DNA of 64,000 bases from Tsukamurella pulmonis (GTDB lineage Bacteria; Actinomycetota; Actinomycetes; Mycobacteriales; Mycobacteriaceae): the NCBI RefSeq assembly GCF_900103175.1, contig NZ_FNLF01000002.1, positions 620,001 through 684,000 on the forward strand, written 5' to 3'. The translations under genes were made by a program, and so were the position numbers. The notes below the pieces were generated by a model. The model searched no databases. It worked only from the letters and a program-made list of their open reading frames with translations, and was not told the DNA's origin. Each line of letters opens with the position of its first letter. The first letter of the stretch is position 1. Below, piece by piece: positions 26,642 through 34,944 of the stretch.

Positions 26642-28135
26642 TCAGACGGTGACCTTGGCCTGCTTGCTCGAGCTCAGGCGCAGGCCGGACTCCTCGCCGA
26701 AGGAGAGCTCGCTGTTGAGGCGCTTGGCGTCCTCGAAGTAGCTCATGGACATGCGCCAGTCGTCGGCCTCACCCTGGCGGGGGAGCTCGCCGAGGGCGCG
26801 CTGGACGTAGCCGGCCTCGAAGTCGAGGGCGGGGCGCGTGGCCATGTCGGGATCGGCGACGGCGACGGCGGTGTCCAGGCCCTTCGCGTCCATCGTCCCG
26901 ATCAGCTTGGTGATGTACTTCCACAGCATGCCGACCTTCAGCGTCCACGACGAGTTCGTGTAGCCGATGGCCAGGGCGGCGTTCGGGACGCCGGAGAGCA
27001 TCGCGCCGCGGTGGATGACGGCGTTCGGCACGTCCACGTCGCGGCCGTCGACCGACAGCGTCACGCCGCCGAGCAGCTTGAGCTTGAGACCGGTCGCGGT
27101 GACGATGATGTCCGCGTCGAGGTGCTCGCCGCTCGCCAGCTCGATGCCGGTCTCGTCGAAGGTGACGATCTTGTCGGTCGCGACGGCCGCCTTGCCCGAG
27201 CGGATGGCCTTGAACAGGTCACCGTCGGGCACGGCGCACAGGCGCTGGTCCCACGGGTTGTACGGCGGGTTGAAGTGCACGTCCACCGGGTAGCCCTTGG
27301 GCAGGCGCTTGGCGTTCTCGTTGCGGATGATCTTGCGCGCCAGGTCCGGGAAGCGCTGCGCGAAGACGTACACGCCGCGCTGCTGCCAGATGAACCGCTT
27401 GCGCGAGAGATCGTGGCCGATCTTGTGGCCGAAGGCGCGGTGGAACAGGTTGGTCAGGGGGTCCTGCTTGGGCACCGGCATGATGTACGTCGGCGTGCGC
27501 TGCAGCATGGTGACCTGCGCGGCGGGCTTCTCGCTGGTCAGCAGCGACGGGACGAGGGTCACCGCGGTCGCGCCCGAACCGATGACGACGACCTTCTTGC
27601 CGCTGTAGTCCAGGTCCTCGGGCCAGAACTGCGGATGGATGATCTGCCCGGCGAACTTCTCGCGACCCGCGAACTCGGGCGTGAAGCCCTGCTCGTAGTC
27701 GTAGTAGCCGCTGCCGAAGAGCACCCAGTTCGCGGTGAGCACGATGCGCTCGCCGGCGTGGTCCACCTGCACGGTCCAGCGGCCGTCCTCGCTCGACCAG
27801 TCCGCGGAGACCACGCGGTGGTCGTAGCGGACCTTGTCGACGAGGTCGTTCTCGACCATCGTCTCCTGCAGGTAGTCGAGGATCTTGTGCGCGTCGGCGA
27901 TGGAGTCCTTGGCCTCCCACGGCTTGAACTCGTAGCCGAACGTGTGCAGGTCCGAGTCCGAGCGGATGCCGGGGTACTTGAACAGGTCCCACGTGCCGCC
28001 GAACGTCGCGCGCCCCTCGAGGATCGCGAAGGACTTCCCGGGCAGTTCGGTGGTGATGTAGTGGCCGGCGCCGATGCCGGAGATGCCGGCACCGATGACG
28101 ATGATGTCGAGGTGCTCGGGTGTGGTGCTCGTCAT
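26642..28135 (-). CDS. FAD-dependent Baeyer-Villiger monooxygenase (EthA-like)
   Basis: 497 residues. The FAD site is DIIVIGAGISGIGAGHY; the Baeyer-Villiger fingerprint F-x-G-x3-H-x3-W-P is present as FAGQIIHPQFWPED; the NADPH site is KVVVIGSGATAVTLVP. Length and C-terminus resemble EthA-type enzymes that oxidise ketones, including the prodrug ethionamide in M. tuberculosis. The natural substrate is unknown. No EthR-type TetR gene is adjacent; a PucR regulator lies 141 bp upstream on the same strand. Confidence 0.9.
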   Translation of the reverse strand: MTSTTPEHLDIIVIGAGISGIGAGHYITTELPGKSFAILEGRATFGGTWDLFKYPGIRSDSDLHTFGYEFKPWEAKDSIADAHKILDYLQETMVENDLVDKVRYDHRVVSADWSSEDGRWTVQVDHAGERIVLTANWVLFGSGYYDYEQGFTPEFAGREKFAGQIIHPQFWPEDLDYSGKKVVVIGSGATAVTLVPSLLTSEKPAAQVTMLQRTPTYIMPVPKQDPLTNLFHRAFGHKIGHDLSRKRFIWQQRGVYVFAQRFPDLARKIIRNENAKRLPKGYPVDVHFNPPYNPWDQRLCAVPDGDLFKAIRSGKAAVATDKIVTFDETGIELASGEHLDADIIVTATGLKLKLLGGVTLSVDGRDVDVPNAVIHRGAMLSGVPNAALAIGYTNSSWTLKVGMLWKYITKLIGTMDAKGLDTAVAVADPDMATRPALDFEAGYVQRALGELPRQGEADDWRMSMSYFEDAKRLNSELSFGEESGLRLSSSKQAKVTV

Positions 28136-28276
28136 GCTTGTCTCTCCTGGTCCGAGGGCTCAGTGATAGAACCGATGATTCACTCTCTCGCTCGGACGGG
28201 GTGTGCGGCCAGCGCAGAGTGCACCCGGATGCTCCTCGCTCTGGTGCAGATCGTCACGCGGGGCCGTCGTGCCGCA

Positions 28277-29521
28277 TCACGCCGGCCCGTCGGGGCCGAG
28301 CCACCGCAGCACGTCGAGCGCGACGGCGACCCCGGTGGGATTGTCGGCGAGGGGGCGGGGCAGCAGCTCGTCGGCCCTGGTCAGGCGGCGGATCACCGTG
28401 TTGCGGTGGGTGTAGAGCCGCTCGGCGGTGCGGGAGGTGTTGAACTGCTCCTCGACGTACGCCGCGACGGTCTCCCGGGTCTCCTGATCGGCGGTGAGCA
28501 GATCGCCGAGGGTGTCGCGGACGAACTCGTCGGCCTTGCCGGTATCGCTCGTGACCAGCGAGATCAGCACGACGTCGTCGTAGCGCGCGACCCGCCGCCG
28601 GGTGCGCAGGCGGGTCATCACGCGTTGCGCGGTGCCGGCGTCGAGGTGGCTGCGCCGGAACCCGTCGAGGTCCTCGCCCGGCCGGCCGATCGCGACCCGG
28701 ACCTCGGGGTGGTCGGCCAGTTCGCGGGCCAGCTCGCCCGAGTCGGGGACGACGGTGCCGGGCAGCCACAGCCACAGCGCCGACGCACTCGCCACGACGG
28801 TCAGCGCGCGCGTCGTGCCGGTGTGCCGGGCCAGTGCGTGGGCCGCGGCGTCCAGGTCGCCGACCGGCCCCGTCGTCCAGACGACCGCGGCGGTGTGCGG
28901 CCCGGTCAGTCGGTAGCCCAGCTGCTGTTCCGCCCGGGCCCGGGCGATCGGGGCGCCCTCGAGGATCAGCGAGACCGCGGCCAGACGGTCCGCGTTGGTC
29001 CCGGTGGTCAGCTGCTCGCGCTCGCCGGCCATCCGGATCGTGATGGCGTCGATGGTGTCGTCGACGTACGTCGACATCGACGCCCACGTCACGGCGAGCA
29101 GCTCGCGCAGCTCGGCGGGATCGTCGGTGAGCTCGAAGCAGACGTCCATCCACAGCGTCCAGGCGGTGTTGAGGCCCTTGCGATAGGTGTCGATGCCGTG
29201 CAGGTCGAGGCCCCGCCGGACCAGGTCGCGGGCGACGGCGAGGGCGTCCGCGGAGTCGATGTTCGGCGGCACCCGGGCGCCCGGGTGGGCCAGGTTGTGC
29301 GCGGCCCAGTGCAGCATGACGGCGGTGTCGGAGTTGCGGACCAGCTCGGCCAGCGTCGGATCCGCGGCGATGGGGGAGAGGATGATGCCGGTGAGCGTGG
29401 CGTCCTGCAGGGCGGTCACCCACTCCTCGGGGGCGTTGCTCGCGAACTCCGCGGCGCGCCGGATCAGCTCCTTGACCCGATCCGAGGGTTCGGGCCAGCT
29501 CTGCTCCGTCGGCGCACCCAT
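28277..29521 (-). CDS. PucR/CdaR-family transcriptional regulator
   Basis: 414 residues. The C-terminal PucR helix-turn-helix is AAYVEEQFNTSRTAERLYTHRNTVIRRL. The middle contains a GGDEF-like domain region (VRVAIGRPGEDLDGFRRSHLDAG). These regulators usually control neighbouring catabolic or transport genes; the monooxygenase 141 bp downstream is the obvious candidate. ATG 29521 is the start. The divergent transporter gene starts 37 bp away. Confidence 0.88.
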   Translation of the reverse strand: MGAPTEQSWPEPSDRVKELIRRAAEFASNAPEEWVTALQDATLTGIILSPIAADPTLAELVRNSDTAVMLHWAAHNLAHPGARVPPNIDSADALAVARDLVRRGLDLHGIDTYRKGLNTAWTLWMDVCFELTDDPAELRELLAVTWASMSTYVDDTIDAITIRMAGEREQLTTGTNADRLAAVSLILEGAPIARARAEQQLGYRLTGPHTAAVVWTTGPVGDLDAAAHALARHTGTTRALTVVASASALWLWLPGTVVPDSGELARELADHPEVRVAIGRPGEDLDGFRRSHLDAGTAQRVMTRLRTRRRVARYDDVVLISLVTSDTGKADEFVRDTLGDLLTADQETRETVAAYVEEQFNTSRTAERLYTHRNTVIRRLTRADELLPRPLADNPTGVAVALDVLRWLGPDGPA

Positions 29522-29558
29522 GGGTGGAACCCTACTGACCCCGCCCCCGAACTAGGGT

Positions 29559-30530
29559 GTGCGCGTGGCGGGAATGCGGTCGACGGCCGAGTGGGCGGAG
29601 GACCACCAGGTACCGCTCTACCTCGTGGGGCTGGTTCTCGGTGCCGCCCTCGGCCTCGCCGTACCGACGGTGGCGGGCCCCGCGGAGGCCGTCATCAACC
29701 CGGTGCTCGCGCTGCTGCTCTACGCCACGTTCCTGGGGATCCCGTTCGCGCGGATCGGGGAGGCGCTGCGCGACGTGCGGTTCCTGAGCACTGTCCTGGC
29801 GGTCAACTTCGTGGCGGTGCCGGTGGTGGTCTTCGCGGTGTCGCGGATCGTCGCGCACGACCGGGTGCTGCTCGTCGGCGTGCTGTTCGTGCTGCTCACG
29901 CCCTGCATCGACTACGTGATCGTGTTCAGTGGACTCGCCGGGGGCGCGAAGGACCGGCTGCTCGCGGCGGCGCCGCTGCTGATGCTGGTGCAGATGGCGC
30001 TGCTGCCGCTGTACCTGTGGTTGTTCGTCGGCGGCGAGGTGGTGCGCACCATCGACTACGGGCCGTTCCTCGCGGCCTTCGCGTGGGTCATCGCGGTGCC
30101 GCTGCTGCTCGCGGGCGTGACGCAGTGGGCGGCGGCCCGGAGGCGGTGGGGTGCCGTGCTCGCCGACGGGATGGTCGGCGCGATGGTGCCGATCATGGTG
30201 CTGACGCTGGCCGTCGTGGTGGCGTCGCAGGTGGCGGGGGTGCGCGACCAGCTCGCGTCGCTCCTGCTCACGATCCCGGTGTACGTGTTGTTCGCGGCGG
30301 TGATGACGCCCGTCGGCGCGGCTGCGGGCCGGCTCGCCCGGTTGGACGTGCCGGGCCGGCGCAGCGTGGTCTTCAGCGGCGTCACACGGAACTCGCTGGT
30401 GATCCTGCCGCTGGTCCTCGCGCTGCCCGGCGCGTACGGGCTGGCGCCGCTCGTCGTGGTGACGCAGACCCTCGTCGAGTTGGTGGTCATGGTGCTCTTC
30501 GTCCGCCTGATCCCGCGGTTGATCCGCTAG
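29559..30530 (+). CDS. Arsenite / bile acid-sodium symporter superfamily transporter
   Basis: A 323-residue protein with about ten membrane helices. LLTPCIDYVIVFSGLAGG matches the conserved Acr3-type motif, and SGVTRNSLVILPLVLALPG is the second signature. It lies in the arsenic-resistance branch of the BART superfamily. Substrate is not certain, as no arsR or arsC lies nearby. Start could be GTG 29559, GTG 29565 or ATG 29574. Confidence 0.85.
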   Translation: MRVAGMRSTAEWAEDHQVPLYLVGLVLGAALGLAVPTVAGPAEAVINPVLALLLYATFLGIPFARIGEALRDVRFLSTVLAVNFVAVPVVVFAVSRIVAHDRVLLVGVLFVLLTPCIDYVIVFSGLAGGAKDRLLAAAPLLMLVQMALLPLYLWLFVGGEVVRTIDYGPFLAAFAWVIAVPLLLAGVTQWAAARRRWGAVLADGMVGAMVPIMVLTLAVVVASQVAGVRDQLASLLLTIPVYVLFAAVMTPVGAAAGRLARLDVPGRRSVVFSGVTRNSLVILPLVLALPGAYGLAPLVVVTQTLVELVVMVLFVRLIPRLIR

Positions 30531-30560
30531 CACGAGTTCACTGATCGCTATCCTGATGTG

Positions 30561-31139
30561 ATGGATGCGGATCCCGGTCAGTCAGCGGCCCGGCGGGTGA
30601 CGCCGCTCGGCGTGGTCGGAGCCGTTCTCGCCGTGCTCGTCGCGATCGAGGTGCTGGCCTGGCTGTGGGGCCACACCGTCGGCGCCGAATTCGGGTGGTT
30701 CGCGGCCACCTTGCTCACCGGGTTCGTGCTCATCGTGATGTGGCTCGTCTATCTCGTGACCTGGGCGATCCGGCGCAGGCGGTTCGCCTGGCACCTCCTG
30801 ATCATCCCGGTCATCGGCGTGCTCGGTCTCGCCGCGGCGTTCACCGGCCTGCCGCAGAAGGCGAGGTGGTCGTACGACGAACCTCGCCTCACCTCGGCAG
30901 CCCGAGCCGTGCTGGCCGATCCGCGACCGGAATTCTCCGAACACGGCAACCGGCGGATCGGCTCGCAGGAGGTGTACGGGACGGACAAGGCCGGCGGGGT
31001 GGTCACGTTCTCGATCCTCGGTGGCGGCTTCAGCGTCATGACGCTCGAGTACCGACCGGACGGGAGCTCCCCGACGTTCGGTGGCGAGGTGCGGGGCGAG
31101 AAGCTGTCCGACGACTGGTGGCTGGTCCTCATCGACTAG
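30561..31139 (+). CDS. Unknown membrane protein
   Basis: 192 residues with three membrane segments in the first 90 residues (VVGAVLAVLVAIEVLAWLW, FGWFAATLLTGFVLIVMWLVYLV, WHLLIIPVIGVLGLAAAFTG). A soluble beta-rich C-terminal domain follows (RIGSQEVYGTDKAGGVVTFS). I do not recognise a family. It starts 31 bp after the transporter stop and could be cotranscribed. Confidence 0.7.
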   Translation: MDADPGQSAARRVTPLGVVGAVLAVLVAIEVLAWLWGHTVGAEFGWFAATLLTGFVLIVMWLVYLVTWAIRRRRFAWHLLIIPVIGVLGLAAAFTGLPQKARWSYDEPRLTSAARAVLADPRPEFSEHGNRRIGSQEVYGTDKAGGVVTFSILGGGFSVMTLEYRPDGSSPTFGGEVRGEKLSDDWWLVLID

Positions 31140-31152
31140 GCATCGCGCCACG

Positions 31153-31569
31153 ATGTGGGGTGCCTACGATGCCGTCGTGGTCCTCGAATCCGATCGATAC
31201 TTCGCCGCGCTCGACGAACTGATCAGCACGTCGACCCTCGTGATCGATCGGCGAGCTGGAAGCGCGCATCCACGTATCCCGCACGCCGTCTACCCGCTCG
31301 ACTACGGATACCTGGTCGGCACGACGGGCGGTGACGGCGACGGGATCGACGTCTTCGTCGGCACGGAAAGGAATTCCGGCTTGGTCGGAGTGCTCCTCAC
31401 GGCTGACGTGGCCAAGCGCGACGCAGAGGTGAAGTTGCTCGTCGACTGCGCTGCGACCGAGATCGATGAAGTGCAGCGGTTCCTGACCGAGGTCTTGGGA
31501 ATCGGTGGTGTTCCCGTACTACGGGCGAAACGGAAACAGGCCGGGTACGAGACCCGGCCTGACCTGTGA
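31153..31569 (+). CDS. Inorganic-pyrophosphatase-fold protein
   Basis: 138 residues of the soluble type I pyrophosphatase family: LVIDRRAGSAHPRIPHAVYP, LDYGYLVGTTGGDGDGIDVFVG and KRDAEVKLLVDC. The order of acidic residues (DG..GIDVFVG and D-A-E-V-K) fits metal binding. It is shorter than the ~160-170 residues of housekeeping Ppa and lacks the usual C-terminal helix, so it is more likely a paralogue. Start ATG 31153; GTG 31177 is possible. Confidence 0.75.
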   Translation: MWGAYDAVVVLESDRYFAALDELISTSTLVIDRRAGSAHPRIPHAVYPLDYGYLVGTTGGDGDGIDVFVGTERNSGLVGVLLTADVAKRDAEVKLLVDCAATEIDEVQRFLTEVLGIGGVPVLRAKRKQAGYETRPDL

Positions 31570-31572
31570 TTC

Positions 31573-31648
31573 TGGAGCTGCCTGCGAGAATCGAACTCGC
31601 GACCTTTTCATTACGAGTGAAGCGCTCTACCGACTGAGCTAAGGCAGC
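31573..31648 (-). tRNA. thrT: tRNA-Thr (anticodon CGU), CCA encoded
   Basis: 76 nt on the minus strand. The acceptor arms GCTGCCT/AGGCAGC pair fully, the D-loop has AGCTCAGTCGGTAGAGC, the anticodon loop CTCGTAA gives CGU, and the T-arm is CGCGAGTTCGAATCTCGC-like with TTCGAAT. Discriminator T is followed by encoded CCA. The base pair 27-43 is C-A, so the anticodon stem has four good pairs. Confidence 0.93.
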
Positions 31649-31798
31649 GTGGCCCCACGCGAACGCGTGACCGAGGACCAAGTGTACTGACCGCCCCGTC
31701 GACCACCAAATGCACCGCTCAACTGGGCTGCCCTTCTGGCACCCGCTCCCGTGGGAGCCGGGGCGAACCGCGCGAGCGTCCGCCCCGGCACCGTCGGA

Positions 31799-32791
31799 CT
31801 ACTTCCCCGAGATCCACGCCGGGATCGCGGGACCGGGCACGTCGAAGGCCTTCGCGATGTCGGCGAGGATGTGGTACGCGCCCTGCACGCTCACGGCGCT
31901 CATCCACTCGGCGTCCTTGACCTCCACGGTCTTCGGCTCGAGCGGCGCCCACAGCGGGTTCTGCCGGAACGTGTTGAGCGAGTCGGTTCCCTTGTCGCCG
32001 TTGGTGGTCACGAAGATCTTCGTCCCGTCGGCAGCGGGGATGCGCTCGGCGCTGATCTCGGTCATGAACTCGTCGACGTCCTGCGACGCGGGGCGTGCGA
32101 GACCGGCGTCCTGCAGCACGATGCCGGAGAAGGACTTCTTGCCGTACAGGCGCGTGGGGCCGTCGAGGAAGCGCACCACGGAGATGGTGGTGTCCGGGCC
32201 GGCCTTCGCCTTGACCGCGGAGCCGACGGCGCGCGCCTGCGCCTCGTACTCCGCGAGGCGCTGATCCGCGAGGGTCTCCTTGCCGAGGGCCTTCGCCAGC
32301 AGCCGGATGTTGTCCTTCCACGTCGGGCCGGTGGTCTCGCTGAAGACGGTCGGCGCGATGCCGGCGAGCTGCGGGTACTCCTTGCTGTGGCGCACCTTCG
32401 CGCTCACGATGAGGTCGGGCTTGACCGCGACGATCTTCTCCAGCGACGGCGAGGCCAGCTTGCCCACGCTGACGGCCTGCGCGCCGTAGTTCGTCGCGGA
32501 CGCGCCGAGGTAGTCGGGGAGCTTGCTGCCCAGGGTGTTGTACTCGGTGAACGCGACGACCTGGGTGTCCAGCATCAGTGTCGCGTCGGTGAAGGAGGCG
32601 TCGAGGGCCGCCACTCGCTGCGGCCGGGTCGGGATGGTCGTCGAGCCCATCGCGTGCTCGACGGTCCGCGGGAACGCGCCGTCGGCGGCGCTGCTGCCGG
32701 TCGCCGTGTCCGACGGTGCGCCGCTGCCGCACGCCGTGAGCGCGCCGATCGTGAGGGCGGCGAGCGTGACGCGCGCCAGGGAGAGCTTCAT
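31799..32791 (-). CDS. Iron-siderophore ABC transporter substrate-binding lipoprotein
   Basis: A 330-residue FecB/FepB-type periplasmic-binding protein. It has a lipoprotein signal peptide (MKLSLARVTLAALTIGALTAC; cysteine at 21), RPQRVAALDASFTDATLML and KPDLIVSAKV at the lobe boundary. It captures ferric-siderophore at the outer face of the membrane for an ABC importer encoded elsewhere. A candidate IdeR/DtxR box precedes it, as expected for an iron-repressed gene. Confidence 0.88.
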   Translation of the reverse strand: MKLSLARVTLAALTIGALTACGSGAPSDTATGSSAADGAFPRTVEHAMGSTTIPTRPQRVAALDASFTDATLMLDTQVVAFTEYNTLGSKLPDYLGASATNYGAQAVSVGKLASPSLEKIVAVKPDLIVSAKVRHSKEYPQLAGIAPTVFSETTGPTWKDNIRLLAKALGKETLADQRLAEYEAQARAVGSAVKAKAGPDTTISVVRFLDGPTRLYGKKSFSGIVLQDAGLARPASQDVDEFMTEISAERIPAADGTKIFVTTNGDKGTDSLNTFRQNPLWAPLEPKTVEVKDAEWMSAVSVQGAYHILADIAKAFDVPGPAIPAWISGK

Positions 32792-32829
32792 GTGTCCGGT
32801 TGTCCTTCCGTCGCGAAGATCGCGAGAGG

Positions 32830-32848
32830 GAAGGCTACGCTGCCCTTA
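32830..32848 (-). promoter_or_regulatory. Candidate IdeR/DtxR iron box
   Basis: On the minus strand TAAGGGCAGCGTAGCCTTC matches about 12 of 19 positions of the IdeR consensus TTAGGTTAGGCTAACCTAA, including both TAGG/CCT-type edges and the central AG..TA. It lies about 40 bp upstream of the siderophore-binding lipoprotein ATG. Confidence 0.5.
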
Positions 32849-32866
32849 CATCGCGGACAACTGTCG

Positions 32867-33115
32867 TTAGTGCTGGTCAGGGTTCGCGGGCGGTCGTCCG
32901 GGGCCGCGCATGGGCCGCACGCGCGACGGCATCCGGCCGGCGTCGTCGAGCGCCCGGCGCAGGAGGAACTCGATCTGCGCGTTGACGCTGCGCAGATCGT
33001 CGGCGGCCCACTTGGCCAGCGCGCGGTACACCTCGGGGTCGATGCGGAGCGGGACCGCCTTGCGGCCCCGCTCCGGTCGGTCGCCCCCGGTGTCCGGGGA
33101 GTCCGTCGAGCCCAC
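32867..33115 (-). CDS. Arc/RHH-type DNA-binding protein
   Basis: 82 residues from GTG 33115 (TAGTG overlap with the SPFH stop). The core [38 protein letters not shown] is a ribbon-helix-helix: a beta strand followed by two helices, with [12 protein letters not shown] typical of Arc-like proteins. Basic tail [10 protein letters not shown]. It probably dimerises and binds DNA; the palindrome upstream of the SPFH gene is a possible target. Confidence 0.8.
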   Translation of the reverse strand: MGSTDSPDTGGDRPERGRKAVPLRIDPEVYRALAKWAADDLRSVNAQIEFLLRRALDDAGRMPSRVRPMRGPGRPPANPDQH

Positions 33116-34035
33116 TAGCTGTACAGGCTCCCCGTGTTCACCACGGGTGTGGTGCGGCTGTCGGAACACAGCACCACCAGCAGGTTCGAGACCATCGCCG
33201 CGCGGCGCTCGTCGTCGAGCTCGACGGTGCCGTTCTCCTCGAGCCGGACCAGGGCGTTCTCGACGATGCCGACGGCGCCCTCGACGATCTTCTCGCGGGC
33301 CGCGAGCAGGGCCGAGGCCTGCTGCCGCTGCAGCATGGCGCCGGCGATCTCCGGCGCGTAGGCGAGCGATGAGATGCGCGCCTCGAGGATCTCAAGCCCG
33401 GCGAGTTCGACGCGCGCGGCGACCTGTTCGGCCAGTTCGGCGGCCACCTGGTCGGTGGATCCGCGCAGTGAGGTGGCGCCGGCCACGGCGTCGTCGGCGT
33501 CGTACGGGTGGCTCGTGGTCACGTGCCGCAGCGCCGATTCGGCCTGCGAGACGATGAACTCCTCGTAGTCCTCCACGGCGAAGGTGGCGCGCGCGGTGTC
33601 GGCGACCTGCCAGACGATGATCGACGCGATGTTCACCGGGTTGCCGGTGGAGTCGTTGACCTTGAGCTCCGCGGTCTCGAAGTTGTGCACGCGCACCGAG
33701 ACCCGCTGTCGGGTGGTCAGCGGTAGCACCAGGCCGAGGCCCTGCGTGCGCACGGTGCCCACGTACCGGCCGAAGAGCTGCACCACCAGCGTGTGGCCGG
33801 GCGCGACCACGACGACCATGCTGAGCAGGAGCAGCGCGACGATGCCGAGCAGCACGCTGACCACGACCAGGGCGGGCGTCTCCGCCGCGATCGACAGCAC
33901 GACGAGGCCGACCGCGCCCGCGACGAGTGCGAGGAAGCCGACGAAGGCCCCCACCGCGGCGCCGGCGCCTCCGTGCCACGCCGACCGCTCCGTGATCGCG
34001 ACCTGGGTGTCCTCGGGTTGAACGATTGCTGTCAT
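33115..34035 (-). CDS. SPFH/Band 7 domain membrane protein
   Basis: 306 residues. Two N-terminal membrane helices ([22 protein letters not shown] and [23 protein letters not shown]) precede the SPFH domain ([29 protein letters not shown]) and a helical stretch ([45 protein letters not shown]). SPFH proteins scaffold membrane microdomains. ATG 34035 is favoured over GTG 34038 because AAGGAGG lies 4 bases further upstream. It is translationally coupled to the RHH gene. Confidence 0.88.
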   Translation of the reverse strand: MTAIVQPEDTQVAITERSAWHGGAGAAVGAFVGFLALVAGAVGLVVLSIAAETPALVVVSVLLGIVALLLLSMVVVVAPGHTLVVQLFGRYVGTVRTQGLGLVLPLTTRQRVSVRVHNFETAELKVNDSTGNPVNIASIIVWQVADTARATFAVEDYEEFIVSQAESALRHVTTSHPYDADDAVAGATSLRGSTDQVAAELAEQVAARVELAGLEILEARISSLAYAPEIAGAMLQRQQASALLAAREKIVEGAVGIVENALVRLEENGTVELDDERRAAMVSNLLVVLCSDSRTTPVVNTGSLYS

Positions 34036-34050
34036 CACCCCTCCTTATTC

Positions 34051-34076
34051 TGATATCACTTATCTAAGTGATATCA
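34051..34076. promoter_or_regulatory. Perfect 26-bp palindromic operator upstream of SPFH-RHH operon
   Basis: TGATATCACTTA (34051-34062) and TAAGTGATATCA (34065-34076) are exact inverted repeats around TC, and each arm itself contains the palindrome TGATATCA. It lies just upstream of the SPFH ribosome-binding site in an A/T-rich pocket, so it probably overlaps the promoter. The binding protein is unknown; the operon's own RHH protein or a GntR-type regulator are candidates. Confidence 0.75.
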
Positions 34077-34162
34077 GTTTTTCGTTCGCGACGTCAAGAA
34101 CGCGTCAGGGCTGCGTCAAGCCCGCTTCCGGGCGGGTCCCGCCCGCAATAGCGTTCCGAGTC

Positions 34163-34264
34163 ATGACCTTCCTGCTGATCGTGACCGGCGTCCTGCTCCT
34201 GTTGCGCCTGCTCCACGAGCTGTACTACCGGCACGCCGACGGTCGGGCGATCGAATCGCACTGA
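34163..34264 (+). CDS. Possible small membrane protein (33 aa)
   Basis: ATG 34163 opens a 33-codon frame, MTFLLIVTGVLLLLRLLHEL followed by a charged tail (YYRHADGRAIESH). One membrane helix plus a polar end is typical of small membrane proteins. The ribosome-binding site is weak, so the call is tentative. Confidence 0.35.
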   Translation: MTFLLIVTGVLLLLRLLHELYYRHADGRAIESH

Positions 34265-34279
34265 ACCGAAGCCTTGACC

Positions 34280-34293
34280 TCAACCGGGGTTGA
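34280..34293 (+). promoter_or_regulatory. Small dyad next to a TTGACC element
   Basis: TCAACC-GG-GGTTGA is a perfect inverted repeat directly after TTGACC (34274-34279), and about 20 bp before the downstream ATG. The arrangement recalls MerR-family operators lying between promoter elements, but no clear -10 could be placed. Confidence 0.3.
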
Positions 34294-34310
34294 TAGGCGA
34301 GCCTGGAGGC

Positions 34311-34793
34311 ATGGCTGACGACCTCACGCGGGCGGATTCCCGCGGCCTTCCGGACATCCTCGGCGACGGTGCCGCCGCCGACGCCACGGCGATCGTGGAC
34401 TTCGTCGCCGAGGTGCTCGAGGCGCAGCGCGCCGGCAGCGTCCCGCGCGTGCGCTCGCTGTTCCGCGACGACGCGGTGTGGACCACGGCGCACGGGCGCC
34501 GCCTGCACGGCCGGGCCGCGATCGACGCCTTTCTCGCGCGCACGGTGCACGGCGCGATGGCGCGCGGGGCCGCGGAGTACGCCGTCGAGCGGATCCTGTT
34601 CGTCCGCCCGGACGTGGCCGCGGTCAGTGTCCGGGTCCGGCCCCTCGGCCCCGACGGTGCGCCGCTGCCGTCGGTCCCCGACTCGGCGCCGCTGTACGTC
34701 CTGTCGAAGGATGACGGTGCCTGGCGCATCGCCGCCGCGCAGTCGACGGCGGTCTTCGACGATCCGGCCGCGCAGCACAGGCGCGCCGGGTAG
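34311..34793 (+). CDS. NTF2-like (SnoaL/DUF4440, SgcJ type) protein
   Basis: 160 residues from ATG 34311 with GGAGG upstream. The NTF2-like fold is indicated by TAIVDFVAEVLEAQRAGSVP, SLFRDDAVWTTAHGRRLHGRAAIDAFLAR and GAWRIAAAQST, the pattern of SgcJ/EcaC-family proteins. Substrate and role unknown. No link to the steroid genes downstream can be shown. Confidence 0.75.
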   Translation: MADDLTRADSRGLPDILGDGAAADATAIVDFVAEVLEAQRAGSVPRVRSLFRDDAVWTTAHGRRLHGRAAIDAFLARTVHGAMARGAAEYAVERILFVRPDVAAVSVRVRPLGPDGAPLPSVPDSAPLYVLSKDDGAWRIAAAQSTAVFDDPAAQHRRAG

Positions 34794-34852
34794 CGTTCGG
34801 CGCGTCGCTGACGCCCGGTTCGGTGATCTGCGCGAACCGCCTCCCGCCAAAC

Positions 34853-34866
34853 TGGAACCTGTTACA
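34853..34866. promoter_or_regulatory. KstR operator, exact match
   Basis: TGGAACCTGTTACA matches the KstR pattern TnnAACnnGTTnnA at all eight fixed positions. It lies 79 bp upstream of the Mce-associated membrane protein gene, so that gene is a probable member of the cholesterol regulon. Confidence 0.75.
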
Positions 34867-34944
34867 GTTCTGCCCACGATACCGTGAGCGTCGAGCTGTC
34901 CTGCCTGGGCTTTTCCGACGGCGCTGCGGGAGAGGGGTAGCACA

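Noticed and set aside
28130-28200. Imperfect inverted repeat AGTGAT...TTCACT upstream of the EthA-like gene
   Set aside because: Arms are only about six bases with a mismatch and an 11-base spacer; too weak to call an operator.
27011-30544. 1,177-codon plus-strand frame across the monooxygenase, regulator and transporter genes
   Set aside because: It spans three unrelated, well-supported genes on both strands and has composition typical of an antisense frame.
34274-34300. A MerR-type promoter with 19-20 bp spacing
   Set aside because: The TTGACC and the dyad are visible but no -10 hexamer fits the MerR spacing, so only the dyad is listed at low confidence.
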